DNA from: an uncultured Roseiflexaceae bacterium
Lineage (GTDB): Bacteria > Chloroflexota > Chloroflexia > Chloroflexales > Roseiflexaceae
NCBI GenBank assembly: GCA_937988885.1
Contig: CALKHR010000201.1
Coordinates: 62,001 to 126,000 of the forward strand
Direction: 5' to 3'
DNA: 64,000 bases
Shown: positions 16,226-25,111 of the stretch, one piece after another
How positions within the stretch are numbered: the first letter of the stretch is position 1
Layout: each line of letters starts with the position of its first letter
The notes under the pieces: generated by a model
What the model saw: only the letters and a program-made list of their open reading frames with translations
What the model was told of the DNA's origin: nothing
The model's database searches: none
Position numbers and translations under genes: made by a program

Positions 16226-17803
16226 TCACGATAGGCCAGTCACCGTTTGATCGCGCGGCTGCTCCACCACAAAGCCGAACTGGATCTCGCGCTTCTCTTG
16301 CGGCTTGAGCGTCAATTCCCAAGTGAGCACATTCAGATCGCTCTGCTCGGTCGGCTTGGGTGTCGCATCCAACAGCTTCACCTTGAGCGATTCGTGGCGC
16401 GAGACGGGAATCTGATCCATCACCCGCACCCGTGCGTTTGTCTCCAGCAGATTGGTGATGGTGATGCTGTAGTTCATCTGGGTGCGGCGCGTGCTGCCGA
16501 TGAACGACTTATCGACGCTGCGGTTGATCAGTTTGTGTTCGACCTTCACGCGATCGTCGATGCCGAGTTGCGCCTCAAACTCCTCGTTCGGCGCGATGTT
16601 GTCGAGATACGTGCGCCCCACAAACTCATCGCCGTGGAAGATGTTGGCCTTGCCTGGCAACAGCACAAACGACGAGGTATTCGTGATCGTGGCGCGCAGG
16701 TACGCTTCTGCGGCGATCTTCGGTGCGGTGATGTGATCGAGTTGTGCGCTCAGGTTGAGCGTTGTGACAGTGGTGCGGTGCGGCGTGCCATCGGAGGGCA
16801 CCGAGGTAGGCCGCACGATCCGATACGAGACAGCGGCGCCGCGACGCTCAACCTGTGCCTGCGCGATCTCGGCCTTTGCCATCATAAGTGCGCCGGGCCC
16901 GCCACCCGTGGTGGTCATATCCGCAGCCATCATAGGTGCAAGGGCTGGCATCGAGCGCGCCATCGGTGGAGGAGCGGCAGGGATTGGCCGCACAATGTCG
17001 ATGTACCACGGATGCAGTTCGGGGATGGTGGCGTTGACGGCGGGTCGCGCTGTTGAGAGTGCCAACTGCACCTCCGGCCAATCTTCGCCTGTGTGTTGGC
17101 GAACCTGCGCCAGATAGGTCAGCACCACATCGCCCTGTTCCAGCCGGATGTCGTAATTCGGCTCCCAGGATGCCCCACGAGCCACGTAGATGACCTCCAA
17201 ATCGATGGAAGTCTCCTGAGTGGCCTCTACACTCACCACAATGCTACGGCGCTCCTGGTGATTGCCATGCTGGATTTGGTCGAGGCGTGCTTGCAGCGCT
17301 TCGATTTGGCGTGCGAGTTCGCGGCGTTGCTTGGCGAGTTCACGTTTGCGGGCCTGAGCAGTCTCCTGTTCGCGGGCCAAGTAGCTGTTGAGGGCTTCGC
17401 TGGTCTCGATCGTGGCGCGACCATACGCGATGCCCTTGGCGAGCTCGCTGCTGCTTGTTGTGCGCAGTTTCGTGATGTATTCGATCTGTTGCAGTGTGGT
17501 GGCTTCGCTATCGGCGAGCGCGCTGTCTTGCTCGCGTAGCCCATCGATCTGCGCCTCTAGTTCGGCGATCTCCGCCTCGGGTGGGATGGTAATGAACTGT
17601 GTGGAGATCTCGGCTCCGAGTATCTTCAAGCCCGTACCGTGGCCGCTCGCGCGCACCGAATCTTCCTCGATCGTGGTGGGCAGACCACCGATCACCAAGT
17701 GGTGCACGCCAGGCGTGAGTTGGTGACTACCTCGCCGCGTAATCCGTGCGCGATCGGTATAGACAGTGACGGCGACAATAGGTGCATTGATTGCCAATTG
17801 CAT
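16226..17803 (-). CDS. DUF4139/DUF4140 (MuiA-like) protein
   Basis: A 525-residue protein of the 'mucoidy inhibitor A' family. The N-terminal DUF4140 begins VAVTVYTDRARITRRG, a coiled coil of about residues 85-190 follows (REQETAQARKRELAKQ), and the C-terminal DUF4139 beta-rich domain contains EDWPEVQLALSTARP and VLLPGKANIFHGDEFVGRTYLD. No signal peptide is evident, as is common in this family. Biochemical function is not established. The ATG at 17803 is chosen because AAGGAG lies five bases upstream; a GTG two codons earlier would overlap that site. Confidence 0.86.
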   Translation of the reverse strand: MQLAINAPIVAVTVYTDRARITRRGSHQLTPGVHHLVIGGLPTTIEEDSVRASGHGTGLKILGAEISTQFITIPPEAEIAELEAQIDGLREQDSALADSEATTLQQIEYITKLRTTSSSELAKGIAYGRATIETSEALNSYLAREQETAQARKRELAKQRRELARQIEALQARLDQIQHGNHQERRSIVVSVEATQETSIDLEVIYVARGASWEPNYDIRLEQGDVVLTYLAQVRQHTGEDWPEVQLALSTARPAVNATIPELHPWYIDIVRPIPAAPPPMARSMPALAPMMAADMTTTGGGPGALMMAKAEIAQAQVERRGAAVSYRIVRPTSVPSDGTPHRTTVTTLNLSAQLDHITAPKIAAEAYLRATITNTSSFVLLPGKANIFHGDEFVGRTYLDNIAPNEEFEAQLGIDDRVKVEHKLINRSVDKSFIGSTRRTQMNYSITITNLLETNARVRVMDQIPVSRHESLKVKLLDATPKPTEQSDLNVLTWELTLKPQEKREIQFGFVVEQPRDQTVTGLS

Positions 17804-17894
17804 ACTCACTCCTTGTAAAGCGTTGTTTCAGCCTGTGTAGGGCTTCTGAACAAACGTGGCGGCATTGTACGGCCTATGGCGGCAAAGTTCTTGT

Positions 17895-17935
17895 GTGATG
17901 TCGATGCGCTGCGGCGAACAGCGCATCGACATCAC
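17895..17935. repeat. Long perfect hairpin, dispersed element copy A
   Basis: A 17-base perfect stem (GTGATGTCGATGCGCTG and its complement) with a seven-base loop. Both flanks resemble copy B at 56.1 kb: the left flank GCCTATGGCGGCAAAG versus GCCTGCGGCAGCAAGG, and a GTATCA-x-TTG motif to the right. It lies between two same-strand genes and is too far from either to be a simple terminator. Confidence 0.65.
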
Positions 17936-18267
17936 TTGCTGTGGAAAGCGGGTATCACTTGGAATGCTGAAACTCGTTGTTCAGCAGATGCGCCTCTGAC
18001 CCAAGAAATTGTGCGAAGTTGCTATTTGCTATGTTCGTGAACCACAACATATACGCAGGAAGGCGTTAGATGTTACGTTCAGCTTGGCTTGGCGCTCGAA
18101 AAGAGGAGGTATGAGGCCAGTGCTGCGACGGAGGAGGTCGACTATTCCAATCAAAGCAATAGCCGACCTCAGTTGTTGCTACAGACGAGACAACTAAGGC
18201 TGTTCCTGTTGGAGGGATGTGGATGGGAGCGAGAACGGCGTATGCCTGTGCTGTAGGTTATATGTAG
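17936..18267. other. Gene-free spacer with a second imperfect hairpin
   Basis: No credible coding frame. A stem at 18134-18170 (GAGGTCG-a-CTATT paired with AATAG-c-CGACCTC) is present. No known RNA family was recognised. A small structured RNA cannot be excluded. Confidence 0.3.
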
Positions 18268-18297
18268 TGAAAAGGCGCTCGATTGAACGCCTTTTCA
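18268..18297 (-). terminator. Terminator of the HU gene
   Basis: A ten-base stem TGAAAAGGCG/CGCCTTTTCA lies 28 bases past the HU stop, with the T-rich arm giving a weak U tract on the minus strand. Confidence 0.72.
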
Positions 18298-18324
18298 TTA
18301 TTCAACGACTAGAAGGCCAAAGCG

Positions 18325-18606
18325 TTAGCTGTTGCTCTTCACTGCTTCCTTGAGCGTGCTGCTAGCGCTAAAGCCAGGGGTCTTGGTGGCCGCGATCTGG
18401 ATCTTCTGGCGAGTCTGAGGGTTCACGCCCTCACGTGCCTGGCGCTGGCGAACCTCGAAGGTGCCAAAACCAGTCAAGGTGACTTTCTCGCCTCGCTTCA
18501 GCGACTCGGTGATCACTTCCAGCGCTGCATCCACCACTTGCTTGGTCTCCTTCTGAGAGACACCGGTTCGCTCGGCTACAGCTTTAATGAAATCGGTCTT
18601 CTGCAT
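18325..18606 (-). CDS. HU-family nucleoid DNA-binding protein
   Basis: A 93-residue HU/IHF protein. It begins MQKTDFIKAVAERTG and contains the DNA-arm sequence GFGTFEVRQRQAREGVNPQTRQ, including the conserved Pro at the intercalating tip. Family length is about 90, so it is complete. The ATG at 18606 has GAGGAGGA nine bases upstream; upstream extension of the frame crosses the promoter and is rejected. It compacts and bends DNA as a dimer. It has its own promoter, with a palindrome in the spacer, and its own terminator. Confidence 0.95.
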   Translation of the reverse strand: MQKTDFIKAVAERTGVSQKETKQVVDAALEVITESLKRGEKVTLTGFGTFEVRQRQAREGVNPQTRQKIQIAATKTPGFSASSTLKEAVKSNS

Positions 18607-18647
18607 GAGCGCAGTTCCTCCTCGTGTACAAATGTGCGGATACCCTT

Positions 18648-18675
18648 TTGATATGCAGTATACTGCACTTGTCAA
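18648..18675 (-). promoter_or_regulatory. HU promoter with palindromic operator in the spacer
   Basis: On the minus strand TTGACA (18670-18675) and TATCAA (18648-18653) are 16 bases apart. The spacer contains the perfect 14-base palindrome TGCAGTATACTGCA (18654-18667), exactly between the two hexamers, a typical place for a repressor site. The regulator is unknown. Confidence 0.7.
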
Positions 18676-18763
18676 GCCCCTCCTGATTAGAAAGCCATAT
18701 ACAGCAGTAAGCGCCACGTTTCAAAATGATTTAAGGCTTTCTAATGCCTTAAAATACTATCTC

Positions 18764-21265
18764 CTAACTTGCATGAATCTGCTGGCGCGAGCGTAATCGC
18801 TTGAGCAGTTGGGTTGCTTGTTGAGCACGAGATTGATCAATTTGCATGCCAAAGAGCTGGGAAGCGTGTTCCGCGTAGCTTTGTGCGCGACTAGGTTCAT
18901 TCTTGAGTTCGAGAAATTCAGCGTAGTAGAGGCTGTTGGCAGCGATGATCCACCGATTGGCGGTCTGTTCGCTGAGGCGCAGTGCCTCCTGCAGCAGCCG
19001 CTCGATCTCCTGCGGATCGCCCTGGTTGCGGGCCTTGTAGCGCTGTGTGAGCGTATGCCCTCGTCGCCCCAGCATCGTGGCCAGCCCCGCCTTATCGCCG
19101 AGCGAGATGTAGAGCGCCTCACTCCAGGCGTAATAATCGAGGGCGCGCTCGTAATCGCCGAGTTGATGCGCAACATTGCCGAGCCTGCCCATCACAATCG
19201 CGAGCCAATTGGAGCGCTGGCTATCCTCCCACAGCACTGCCGCGCGGCGCAGGTAGCTCGCAGCGGTCTCGAACTGCGCTATCGCATCATGGCCAGATTG
19301 TGAGGCCGTTTCGCCAAGCCTGATGAACAGCAGGCCGAGCGTCGAGCAGGCCAGGGCAATATTCTCCTGCCAGTTCTGCTGCTGAGCGCGTTCGAGCAGC
19401 CGCAGCAACGCACTTTGGGCCTCGCTGAATTGGCCGCGTATTACCTGCACCCAACAGACCGTGAAGATCTCGTACCAATCGGCTTTCTGCTCTTGTTGGA
19501 GTGCTCGCGCTGCCTGCACAATCGCCGGGCCGTAGGTTGCCGAATCGCGCCCCTGTGTATCGCTCACCGAGAAATGAGAGACAGTGAGCACATCGAATAG
19601 CGCTAAACTCAGGGCGAACTCCTCTTGCTCGAGCGCCCATTCGAGCAACGGCAAAATGTTTGGCCGATCGGTATACCATCCATGCTTCGCGTAGTACGTC
19701 GCAGCGCGCTTCAGCAGCTCGTTACGCTCTTCGAGAGGCACGCGCTGTTGGAGATAACTCCGTGCCAGCGCCACGAGGTCGTAGCGTGGCCCATCGCCAT
19801 CCTCGCGCACAAGCAGCGAAAGCTGCTGTAGTTGAAGCAGCGCTTGTTGCACCACCGGAACGGGCAAGCTCGTGGAGGCGATCAACGGCTCGAACGGGAT
19901 GGGCTTATCGAACGCGCTCAAGGCGTGCAGCACAAACTGCACATCCGGCTGATCGTTGAGCATCGTGTAGGAGTAATCGAAAATATAGCTGAGGATATCG
20001 TCGGGAGAGCCACGCCGCTGCTTCAACTCGGCGAGCGTGCGGGTTTGCGAATAGGGGCTAGCGCGCAGTTGGCCCAGCAACCAGAGCATCGCCAACGGAA
20101 TTTGATCAGCTAGAGCGATGATCTGCTGTTTCACATTGGGATCGGTGACGATCGGCGGTATGTGTAGCGAGAGGAAGTAATCGAGGCAGGCGGCGGCATC
20201 CTCAGCCAGCATCCGTTCGAGGTGAATTTTGATCGGCAACACCAAGCTCGAGATCGTTGCTAGCAACTCCTCGTGGCGCGAGGTGATCAGCGCTTGGCTT
20301 GGATAGGGAAGATCCTCAAGAAGGAATGAAGCGATGCGTTGCTGCTCTTGGGGGTGCAGCGTTTCATAATTATCGACGATGATGAGAACGCCGTTTGGAA
20401 ACTGTTCGCTATTGAGCAGATCGAGCACAAGGCGGCGGGCATCAAGATTGGCGGGCAGATGGCCCTTGTTGAGCACTTGGATGATCGTCTCAAACAGGTC
20501 GTTCAGCGAACTGAGGGCATCGTCGTACGTTTTGCGCTGGAGGTTCGGCAGTACCAGATGATCCTGCTTTGCGCTCATCCAGATCACCGCATCGAACAGG
20601 CCTTCTTCGAGCGCGCGCCAACCGACGTGTTTGGCCAAGGCCGATTTGCCCACCCCACCGATGCCACTGATCTCGAGGATTGGCATTCTCCGCCGCTGCA
20701 GCTTGGCGAGTAATTGCTCGACCTCGTTGCGACGACCGATAAACTCGCCTTTCTGCGGGAGATTCGTGAGGTGTGTTAAACGTTTATGAGGCTGATGCAG
20801 GCCAATGTTTTTATCCCGCTGGTTGAGAAGCGCGTTCTGTTCGAGGATATCGCTCAGTAAGCGCTGAAATGCGGGACGCTTGAGTTTGTTCTGGATATGT
20901 CCAGCCGCAAGCCCTACAATCTCGGCTACCTCGCTCCAGGAACGGCTTTCAACGAAGCGCAATTTGAGGATATGGGCATACAGTTGCACGCGGCTGGTGG
21001 AACGTTGGTTGGTCGCGGGATTCTCGGCGGAGGAGTCTTCGGCGTGCAACAGATAGTCGATTCGCTCGCGCAGTAGTGAGGCGAGCTCGTACCCGTAGAT
21101 CCAAGGGAGTGGCAGTGTGGAGTAATCGTGGACGCGTCGCGCATGATCGACGCGGTAATGCACAACCTTGAGGGTTGTTAGCCTATTCGTGCGCAACATT
21201 TCAGGATCGTGCAAATATTTCATTGCTTTTTCGATCTCTGCAATTGTTGGCACGTAGTCTGGCAT
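18764..21265 (-). CDS. STAND (NB-ARC-type) ATPase with C-terminal TPR repeats
   Basis: An 833-residue signal-transduction ATPase. Residues 1-150 are helical, with an HTH-like segment RSWSEVAEIVGLAAGHIQNKL. The NB-ARC module follows: Walker A GIGGVGKS (201-208), Walker B VLIIVDNYE (about 293-301), sensor ITSRHEE, and the GLPL-like IPLAMLWLLG. A winged-helix region and TPR-like repeats fill the C-terminus (LRRAAVLWEDSQRSN, ALDYYAWSEALYISLGDKAG). STAND proteins oligomerise after sensing a ligand through the repeats. The effector may be the N-terminal HTH, giving a transcription-factor role; an immune role is possible but has no neighbouring effector to support it. Confidence 0.8.
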   Translation of the reverse strand: MPDYVPTIAEIEKAMKYLHDPEMLRTNRLTTLKVVHYRVDHARRVHDYSTLPLPWIYGYELASLLRERIDYLLHAEDSSAENPATNQRSTSRVQLYAHILKLRFVESRSWSEVAEIVGLAAGHIQNKLKRPAFQRLLSDILEQNALLNQRDKNIGLHQPHKRLTHLTNLPQKGEFIGRRNEVEQLLAKLQRRRMPILEISGIGGVGKSALAKHVGWRALEEGLFDAVIWMSAKQDHLVLPNLQRKTYDDALSSLNDLFETIIQVLNKGHLPANLDARRLVLDLLNSEQFPNGVLIIVDNYETLHPQEQQRIASFLLEDLPYPSQALITSRHEELLATISSLVLPIKIHLERMLAEDAAACLDYFLSLHIPPIVTDPNVKQQIIALADQIPLAMLWLLGQLRASPYSQTRTLAELKQRRGSPDDILSYIFDYSYTMLNDQPDVQFVLHALSAFDKPIPFEPLIASTSLPVPVVQQALLQLQQLSLLVREDGDGPRYDLVALARSYLQQRVPLEERNELLKRAATYYAKHGWYTDRPNILPLLEWALEQEEFALSLALFDVLTVSHFSVSDTQGRDSATYGPAIVQAARALQQEQKADWYEIFTVCWVQVIRGQFSEAQSALLRLLERAQQQNWQENIALACSTLGLLFIRLGETASQSGHDAIAQFETAASYLRRAAVLWEDSQRSNWLAIVMGRLGNVAHQLGDYERALDYYAWSEALYISLGDKAGLATMLGRRGHTLTQRYKARNQGDPQEIERLLQEALRLSEQTANRWIIAANSLYYAEFLELKNEPSRAQSYAEHASQLFGMQIDQSRAQQATQLLKRLRSRQQIHAS

Positions 21266-21522
21266 GAAACCCTCTGAAACGATGTTTTTCTATATCATAA
21301 GCATACCACAACCTATCCAAGAGATGAAATGTATCGAATTATTTACGATGCAAAAGACAGCAACATACGCACCGCAAAGCATATGAATGCTGGCAGATGC
21401 GAATGATTGCCGATCGTGGCAACGTCTATCGTCTATTGTGTTTCAGGAAGGGTAATAAACTCAGACCTACGAAGTGGATAGGCGGCCTGCCTCTCTATTG
21501 TTGTGTTACGTAGCAGTAACGT

Positions 21523-22938
21523 TCAGTCCGAGCCTACCGCTCGGGTTGCTGCCTCGGGTTGGCCATGTGGCCCCTTTAACATATGGCTCACGCATGACAC
21601 AATGTCGGCGAGAGGAAGTGGTTGTTGGAGGCAGATCGCGACGCCACTGTTACGGGCTTGGGCTACCTCTTCATCGCTGTACGCCAGAGCGATGACGGGT
21701 GGGTGATAGCCTGTGCCATTGTGTTGTGAGAGCAACGTCCAAAGAGGCTCGCCCAATTGCGCATCGACGAGCACCAGCGCCGGTGGGTCGTTTTCGAGTC
21801 GGTGACGGAGCGTCTCCACATCGTCGGCCTCTTGAACCGGGAAGCTATCGCTTTGGAGCGTGGAGCGTAGCACTGCACGGAGCGAGTTATCGTCGCTGAC
21901 AACCAGCACACCACGGTGCCGCGCGCTGCGCCGTTCGGTGACAGCGTGCTGGCGGGCCACGCGCTGATCGACTGCGTAGCTGCTGCCAGGCTGGGCCTTG
22001 GCGAACTGCTTCATCTCAGCGGCGATACGGGTGATCTCCTCTTCATCGTTGAATGTGCGACGCTCGGTTGTGACCACCCCGATCGACAGGCTCATCAGGT
22101 TGAAGCGTCGGAGGATACCGTGGCGATCCGCTGCCGTGAGGTAGCCTCGCCGACGGTCATCGGGATGATAGAGCTGAAGGACTTCGCGATCGAAGGTAAC
22201 GATCAGGTGACGACAGAGTGCATCGACTCGTTGGGGTGTTGTGAGGATTGCGAAGTCGTCGCCACCGATGTGTCCTACGAAATCGTCTTGGTTGCCGTGA
22301 GTGGCCAAAGCGCTTTGGATGAGCCCCGCAACCAAGAGGATGGCTCGGTCGCCGCGGGAGAAGCCGTATGCGTCGTTGAACGCTTTGAAGTTATCGAGAT
22401 CAGCGTAGAGAAGGGCGAGTGGCGTGCGACGGACGATCCGATGACGTAGTTCTTGCGCAAACAGGACACCGCCCGGGGCGCCAGTCAGCGGGTTGAGCAC
22501 TGGTCGTTGTGCTGCGCGCCGCAGATGGCTTTTGACGCGGGCTAACAGTTCGGCGATGTCGAACGGCTTGGCGATATAATCATCGGCACCAGTTTCGAAG
22601 CCCACTACGATGTCGCCAGTATGCGATCTGGCTGTCAAAATCAGCATGGGGATATGAGCTGTGCGCGTATCGTTGCGCATCTGGCGGATGGCCTCGTAGC
22701 CATCCATCTGTGGCATGATCAAGTCAACCAGGATCAGCCCTGGCGCGCGCTCCTGAGCCAATCGCACAAGTTCATGGCCGTTTGAAGCACTAATGACTTC
22801 ATAGCCATCATTACGGAGTGTTGCTTCGAGAAGCTGGCGAATACTCGGATCATCATCAGCGATGAGCACACGTTGGTGTGGAATTATCGCCTGCCCGGCG
22901 AATTCTCTGATTCGTTTAGTCCGTGTGTTCATTAGCAT
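21523..22938 (-). CDS. Hybrid response regulator REC-GGDEF-REC
   Basis: A 471-residue three-domain protein. REC1 (about residues 23-140) has the acidic pair IADDDPS, phospho-acceptor LVDLIMP and Lys in IAKPFD. The GGDEF domain (about 150-320) has IGGDDFAI in place of GGDEF, with the DLDNFKAFND motif kept, so cyclic-di-GMP synthesis is plausible but uncertain. REC2 (about 345-455) keeps SDDN and LVDAQLG but has LQQP where the invariant Lys-Pro should be, so it is probably not phosphorylated normally. The start ATG has CGGAG close upstream. Confidence 0.85.
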   Translation of the reverse strand: MLMNTRTKRIREFAGQAIIPHQRVLIADDDPSIRQLLEATLRNDGYEVISASNGHELVRLAQERAPGLILVDLIMPQMDGYEAIRQMRNDTRTAHIPMLILTARSHTGDIVVGFETGADDYIAKPFDIAELLARVKSHLRRAAQRPVLNPLTGAPGGVLFAQELRHRIVRRTPLALLYADLDNFKAFNDAYGFSRGDRAILLVAGLIQSALATHGNQDDFVGHIGGDDFAILTTPQRVDALCRHLIVTFDREVLQLYHPDDRRRGYLTAADRHGILRRFNLMSLSIGVVTTERRTFNDEEEITRIAAEMKQFAKAQPGSSYAVDQRVARQHAVTERRSARHRGVLVVSDDNSLRAVLRSTLQSDSFPVQEADDVETLRHRLENDPPALVLVDAQLGEPLWTLLSQHNGTGYHPPVIALAYSDEEVAQARNSGVAICLQQPLPLADIVSCVSHMLKGPHGQPEAATRAVGSD

Positions 22939-22976
22939 AGAACTCCGATTACTCTAACTAATGCGTTAAGGGCACA

Positions 22977-23004
22977 AAGCGCGGGCTTACGGATGCCCGC
23001 GCTT
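22977..23004 (-). terminator. GC-rich hairpin, candidate terminator
   Basis: A ten-base perfect stem AAGCGCGGGC/GCCCGCGCTT lies between the amidohydrolase stop (180 bases away) and the REC-GGDEF-REC start. It has no U-run on the minus strand, so the role is uncertain. Confidence 0.4.
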
Positions 23005-23183
23005 AAAATTAATCGTCTATATACCTTATCACAAAATATACCCAAAAAAATACGCGGATCATCATCTAATTGTCATCCTTGTTGTGAGTTGTTTATGGAG
23101 TTGCTGCGCTTTATATCATAATACGATTCGGAGCGCAGCATGTTCACCTCCATGCGCTATTCTTCTATTTTAAGCTAAATCTA

Positions 23184-24770
23184 CTATGATTCATAGTAGA
23201 TTTGTCCGGAAACCAGCGTTTGTTGTACTTGAATCTCCAGCAAGCGCTCCACAGGAACTGCGAGCGGGTCGCCGCTGAGTACTGTGAGATCGGCGATAAA
23301 CCCGGGAGCAATACGGCCCAATCGGTCGGCCTGACCGCTGACGAGCGCGCTCCCCACCGTGAAGCACCACAACGCCTGTTCAACCGCGATATGCTGTTCT
23401 GGTGCGATCACGCGGCCACTGCGGGTTGTGCGCAGCGCTGCCGAGCGCAGGCCCAGGAGCGGGTTCACATCGCTGATCACCGGTCCGTCGGAGCTGAAGC
23501 CGACCGTCAGGCCCGCCTCGATCATGGCGCGGAAGGGATAACACTGCGGAACCATCGCGTCGGGCAGGTGGCTGAGGATGGTATCGCCAATATCGTACAA
23601 GAACGAGGGTTGCGTGGCGATCATCACGCCGAGTCTGCTGGTGCGCACGAGCTGCTCCGCATTCGGCAGACCGTAGTGCTCGATGCGGAGGCGCGGCCCA
23701 TTGCGCGGATCGGGGCGGTCAAGCCGCTCGAAAGCGTCCAGCAATTCGCCGATCACCCGATCGCCGATCGAGTGCACCGCGACCGAAAGCCCCGCATCAT
23801 AGACATTGCGCACTTCCTCGGCCAATTGCTCGGCGGGGAAGCGAGGTAAGCCGCAATCGTGACGGTTGCGATATGGAATGCTGAGCGCTGCCGTGCCGCT
23901 GCTGAGCCCGCCATCGCTGAAGAGCTTGACGGTATCGCACTGCGCGAGTTGCCCGTACCACGGCTTCGGCGGGGCGACCCGCTCGCCATTCGGCAGGATG
24001 GTCATCGCCATCACATCGCAGCGGATCGGCAGGCGTCCCTGTTCATCGAGGCGGCGGTAGACATCTACCGTGCGCGGATCAACGCCTGGCTCGCCGATCG
24101 CAGTGATGCCGAGTGCCAGACACTTGCGACCCGCGCCGATCAGGGCTTCGGCCAACGCCTCCTCGGTGGGCGGTGGCTGCACCGAGCGCACCAGGAACAT
24201 CGCCGTCTCGCGCAGCACGCCGGTGGGTTCGCCGTGCTCGTCGCGGTCGATTTCGCCACCGGGCGGATCGGGCGTGTTGCTGGTGATGCCTGCAAGCTCA
24301 AGCGCTCGGCTGTTGGCGACGATGATATGGCCACAGGTGCGGCCTAGAATGACCGGGTGATGTGGCGTCACCTGATCGAGATCATGGCGAGTTGGGTGGC
24401 GGCGCTCGTCGAGGCGTGTTTCATCGTAGCCGCGCCCCTCGATCCACTGGCCCTCGGGCGTGCGTGCGGCGCGCTCGGCGTACGCCTCCATAATCGCTTC
24501 GATCGATGGAGCAACAGCGGGGCGCGCATTGACCTGCGACAGCAGCATGCCCTCTTTCCAGAGGTGAATATGGGAATCATTGAAGCCTGGCACCACGCAT
24601 GCGCCTGCTAGTGCGATACGTCGGGTGTTGGGTCCTGCCAATGCCTCGATCTCCCGATCCTCCCCGACCGCCAAAATGCGGCTGCCTGAAATTGCGAGGG
24701 CAGTTGCGGTCGGTTGCTCGGGATTCATTGTATGAATGATGCCGCCAGTTAAAATCACATCGGGGTGCAT
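23184..24770 (-). CDS. YtcJ-like metal-dependent amidohydrolase
   Basis: A 528-residue Amidohydro_3 family protein. The metal-binding GFNDSHIHLW near residue 65 and later SDGGLSSGTAAL, AVHSIGDRVIG, RIEHYGLP and GFSSDGPVI are the conserved TIM-barrel motifs. The C-terminus returns to the small beta-sandwich domain (GFIADLTVLSGDPL). The substrate is not known; relatives are annotated as deacylases or formamide hydrolases. The start ATG has AAGGA six bases upstream. It follows the gabT-GNAT-ALDH operon on the same strand but is separated by 341 bases and a hairpin, so it is probably transcribed apart. Confidence 0.87.
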   Translation of the reverse strand: MHPDVILTGGIIHTMNPEQPTATALAISGSRILAVGEDREIEALAGPNTRRIALAGACVVPGFNDSHIHLWKEGMLLSQVNARPAVAPSIEAIMEAYAERAARTPEGQWIEGRGYDETRLDERRHPTRHDLDQVTPHHPVILGRTCGHIIVANSRALELAGITSNTPDPPGGEIDRDEHGEPTGVLRETAMFLVRSVQPPPTEEALAEALIGAGRKCLALGITAIGEPGVDPRTVDVYRRLDEQGRLPIRCDVMAMTILPNGERVAPPKPWYGQLAQCDTVKLFSDGGLSSGTAALSIPYRNRHDCGLPRFPAEQLAEEVRNVYDAGLSVAVHSIGDRVIGELLDAFERLDRPDPRNGPRLRIEHYGLPNAEQLVRTSRLGVMIATQPSFLYDIGDTILSHLPDAMVPQCYPFRAMIEAGLTVGFSSDGPVISDVNPLLGLRSAALRTTRSGRVIAPEQHIAVEQALWCFTVGSALVSGQADRLGRIAPGFIADLTVLSGDPLAVPVERLLEIQVQQTLVSGQIYYES

Positions 24771-25032
24771 ACTGGTTCCTTATATCGCCTGCAAGGCCGT
24801 GGATGGCTCCTGTAACTCATTGTGTTTCGATGCACGGTGTGATGCGAATGTTGAGCTTTACGATCAGGTATTGGGATATACAATCCTAGCCATGGTTACC
24901 ACGTTTTATGGCAACATGTAGCGCTGTGTTGCGGTAAAACGTTGTTGTGAAACCTTGAAACGAATGGCCGATAGTGCCAGCAACCGCTAGGTTGACACGG
25001 CTATGCGTGTTGGAGGGAATTCGTCTCTTGAA

Positions 25033-25086
25033 CTCCACGAAGTGATCGGGGCGGAGTGGTCAAGAAAACGAAATCACTTCGTGGAG
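25033..25086 (-). terminator. Long stem downstream of the aldehyde dehydrogenase gene
   Basis: A 14-base perfect inverted repeat CTCCACGAAGTGAT / ATCACTTCGTGGAG with a 26-base loop starts 26 bases past the ALDH stop. The rest of the 341-bp gap (24771-25111) shows no coding frame; it should hold the amidohydrolase promoter. Confidence 0.5.
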
Positions 25087-25111
25087 GATGCCACGCCAAA
25101 ACGATTCTTGC

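Noticed and set aside
18009..18197. Small plus-strand frame of 62 codons before HU
   Set aside because: Arg-rich with no ribosome site, overlaps an inverted repeat; more likely non-coding.
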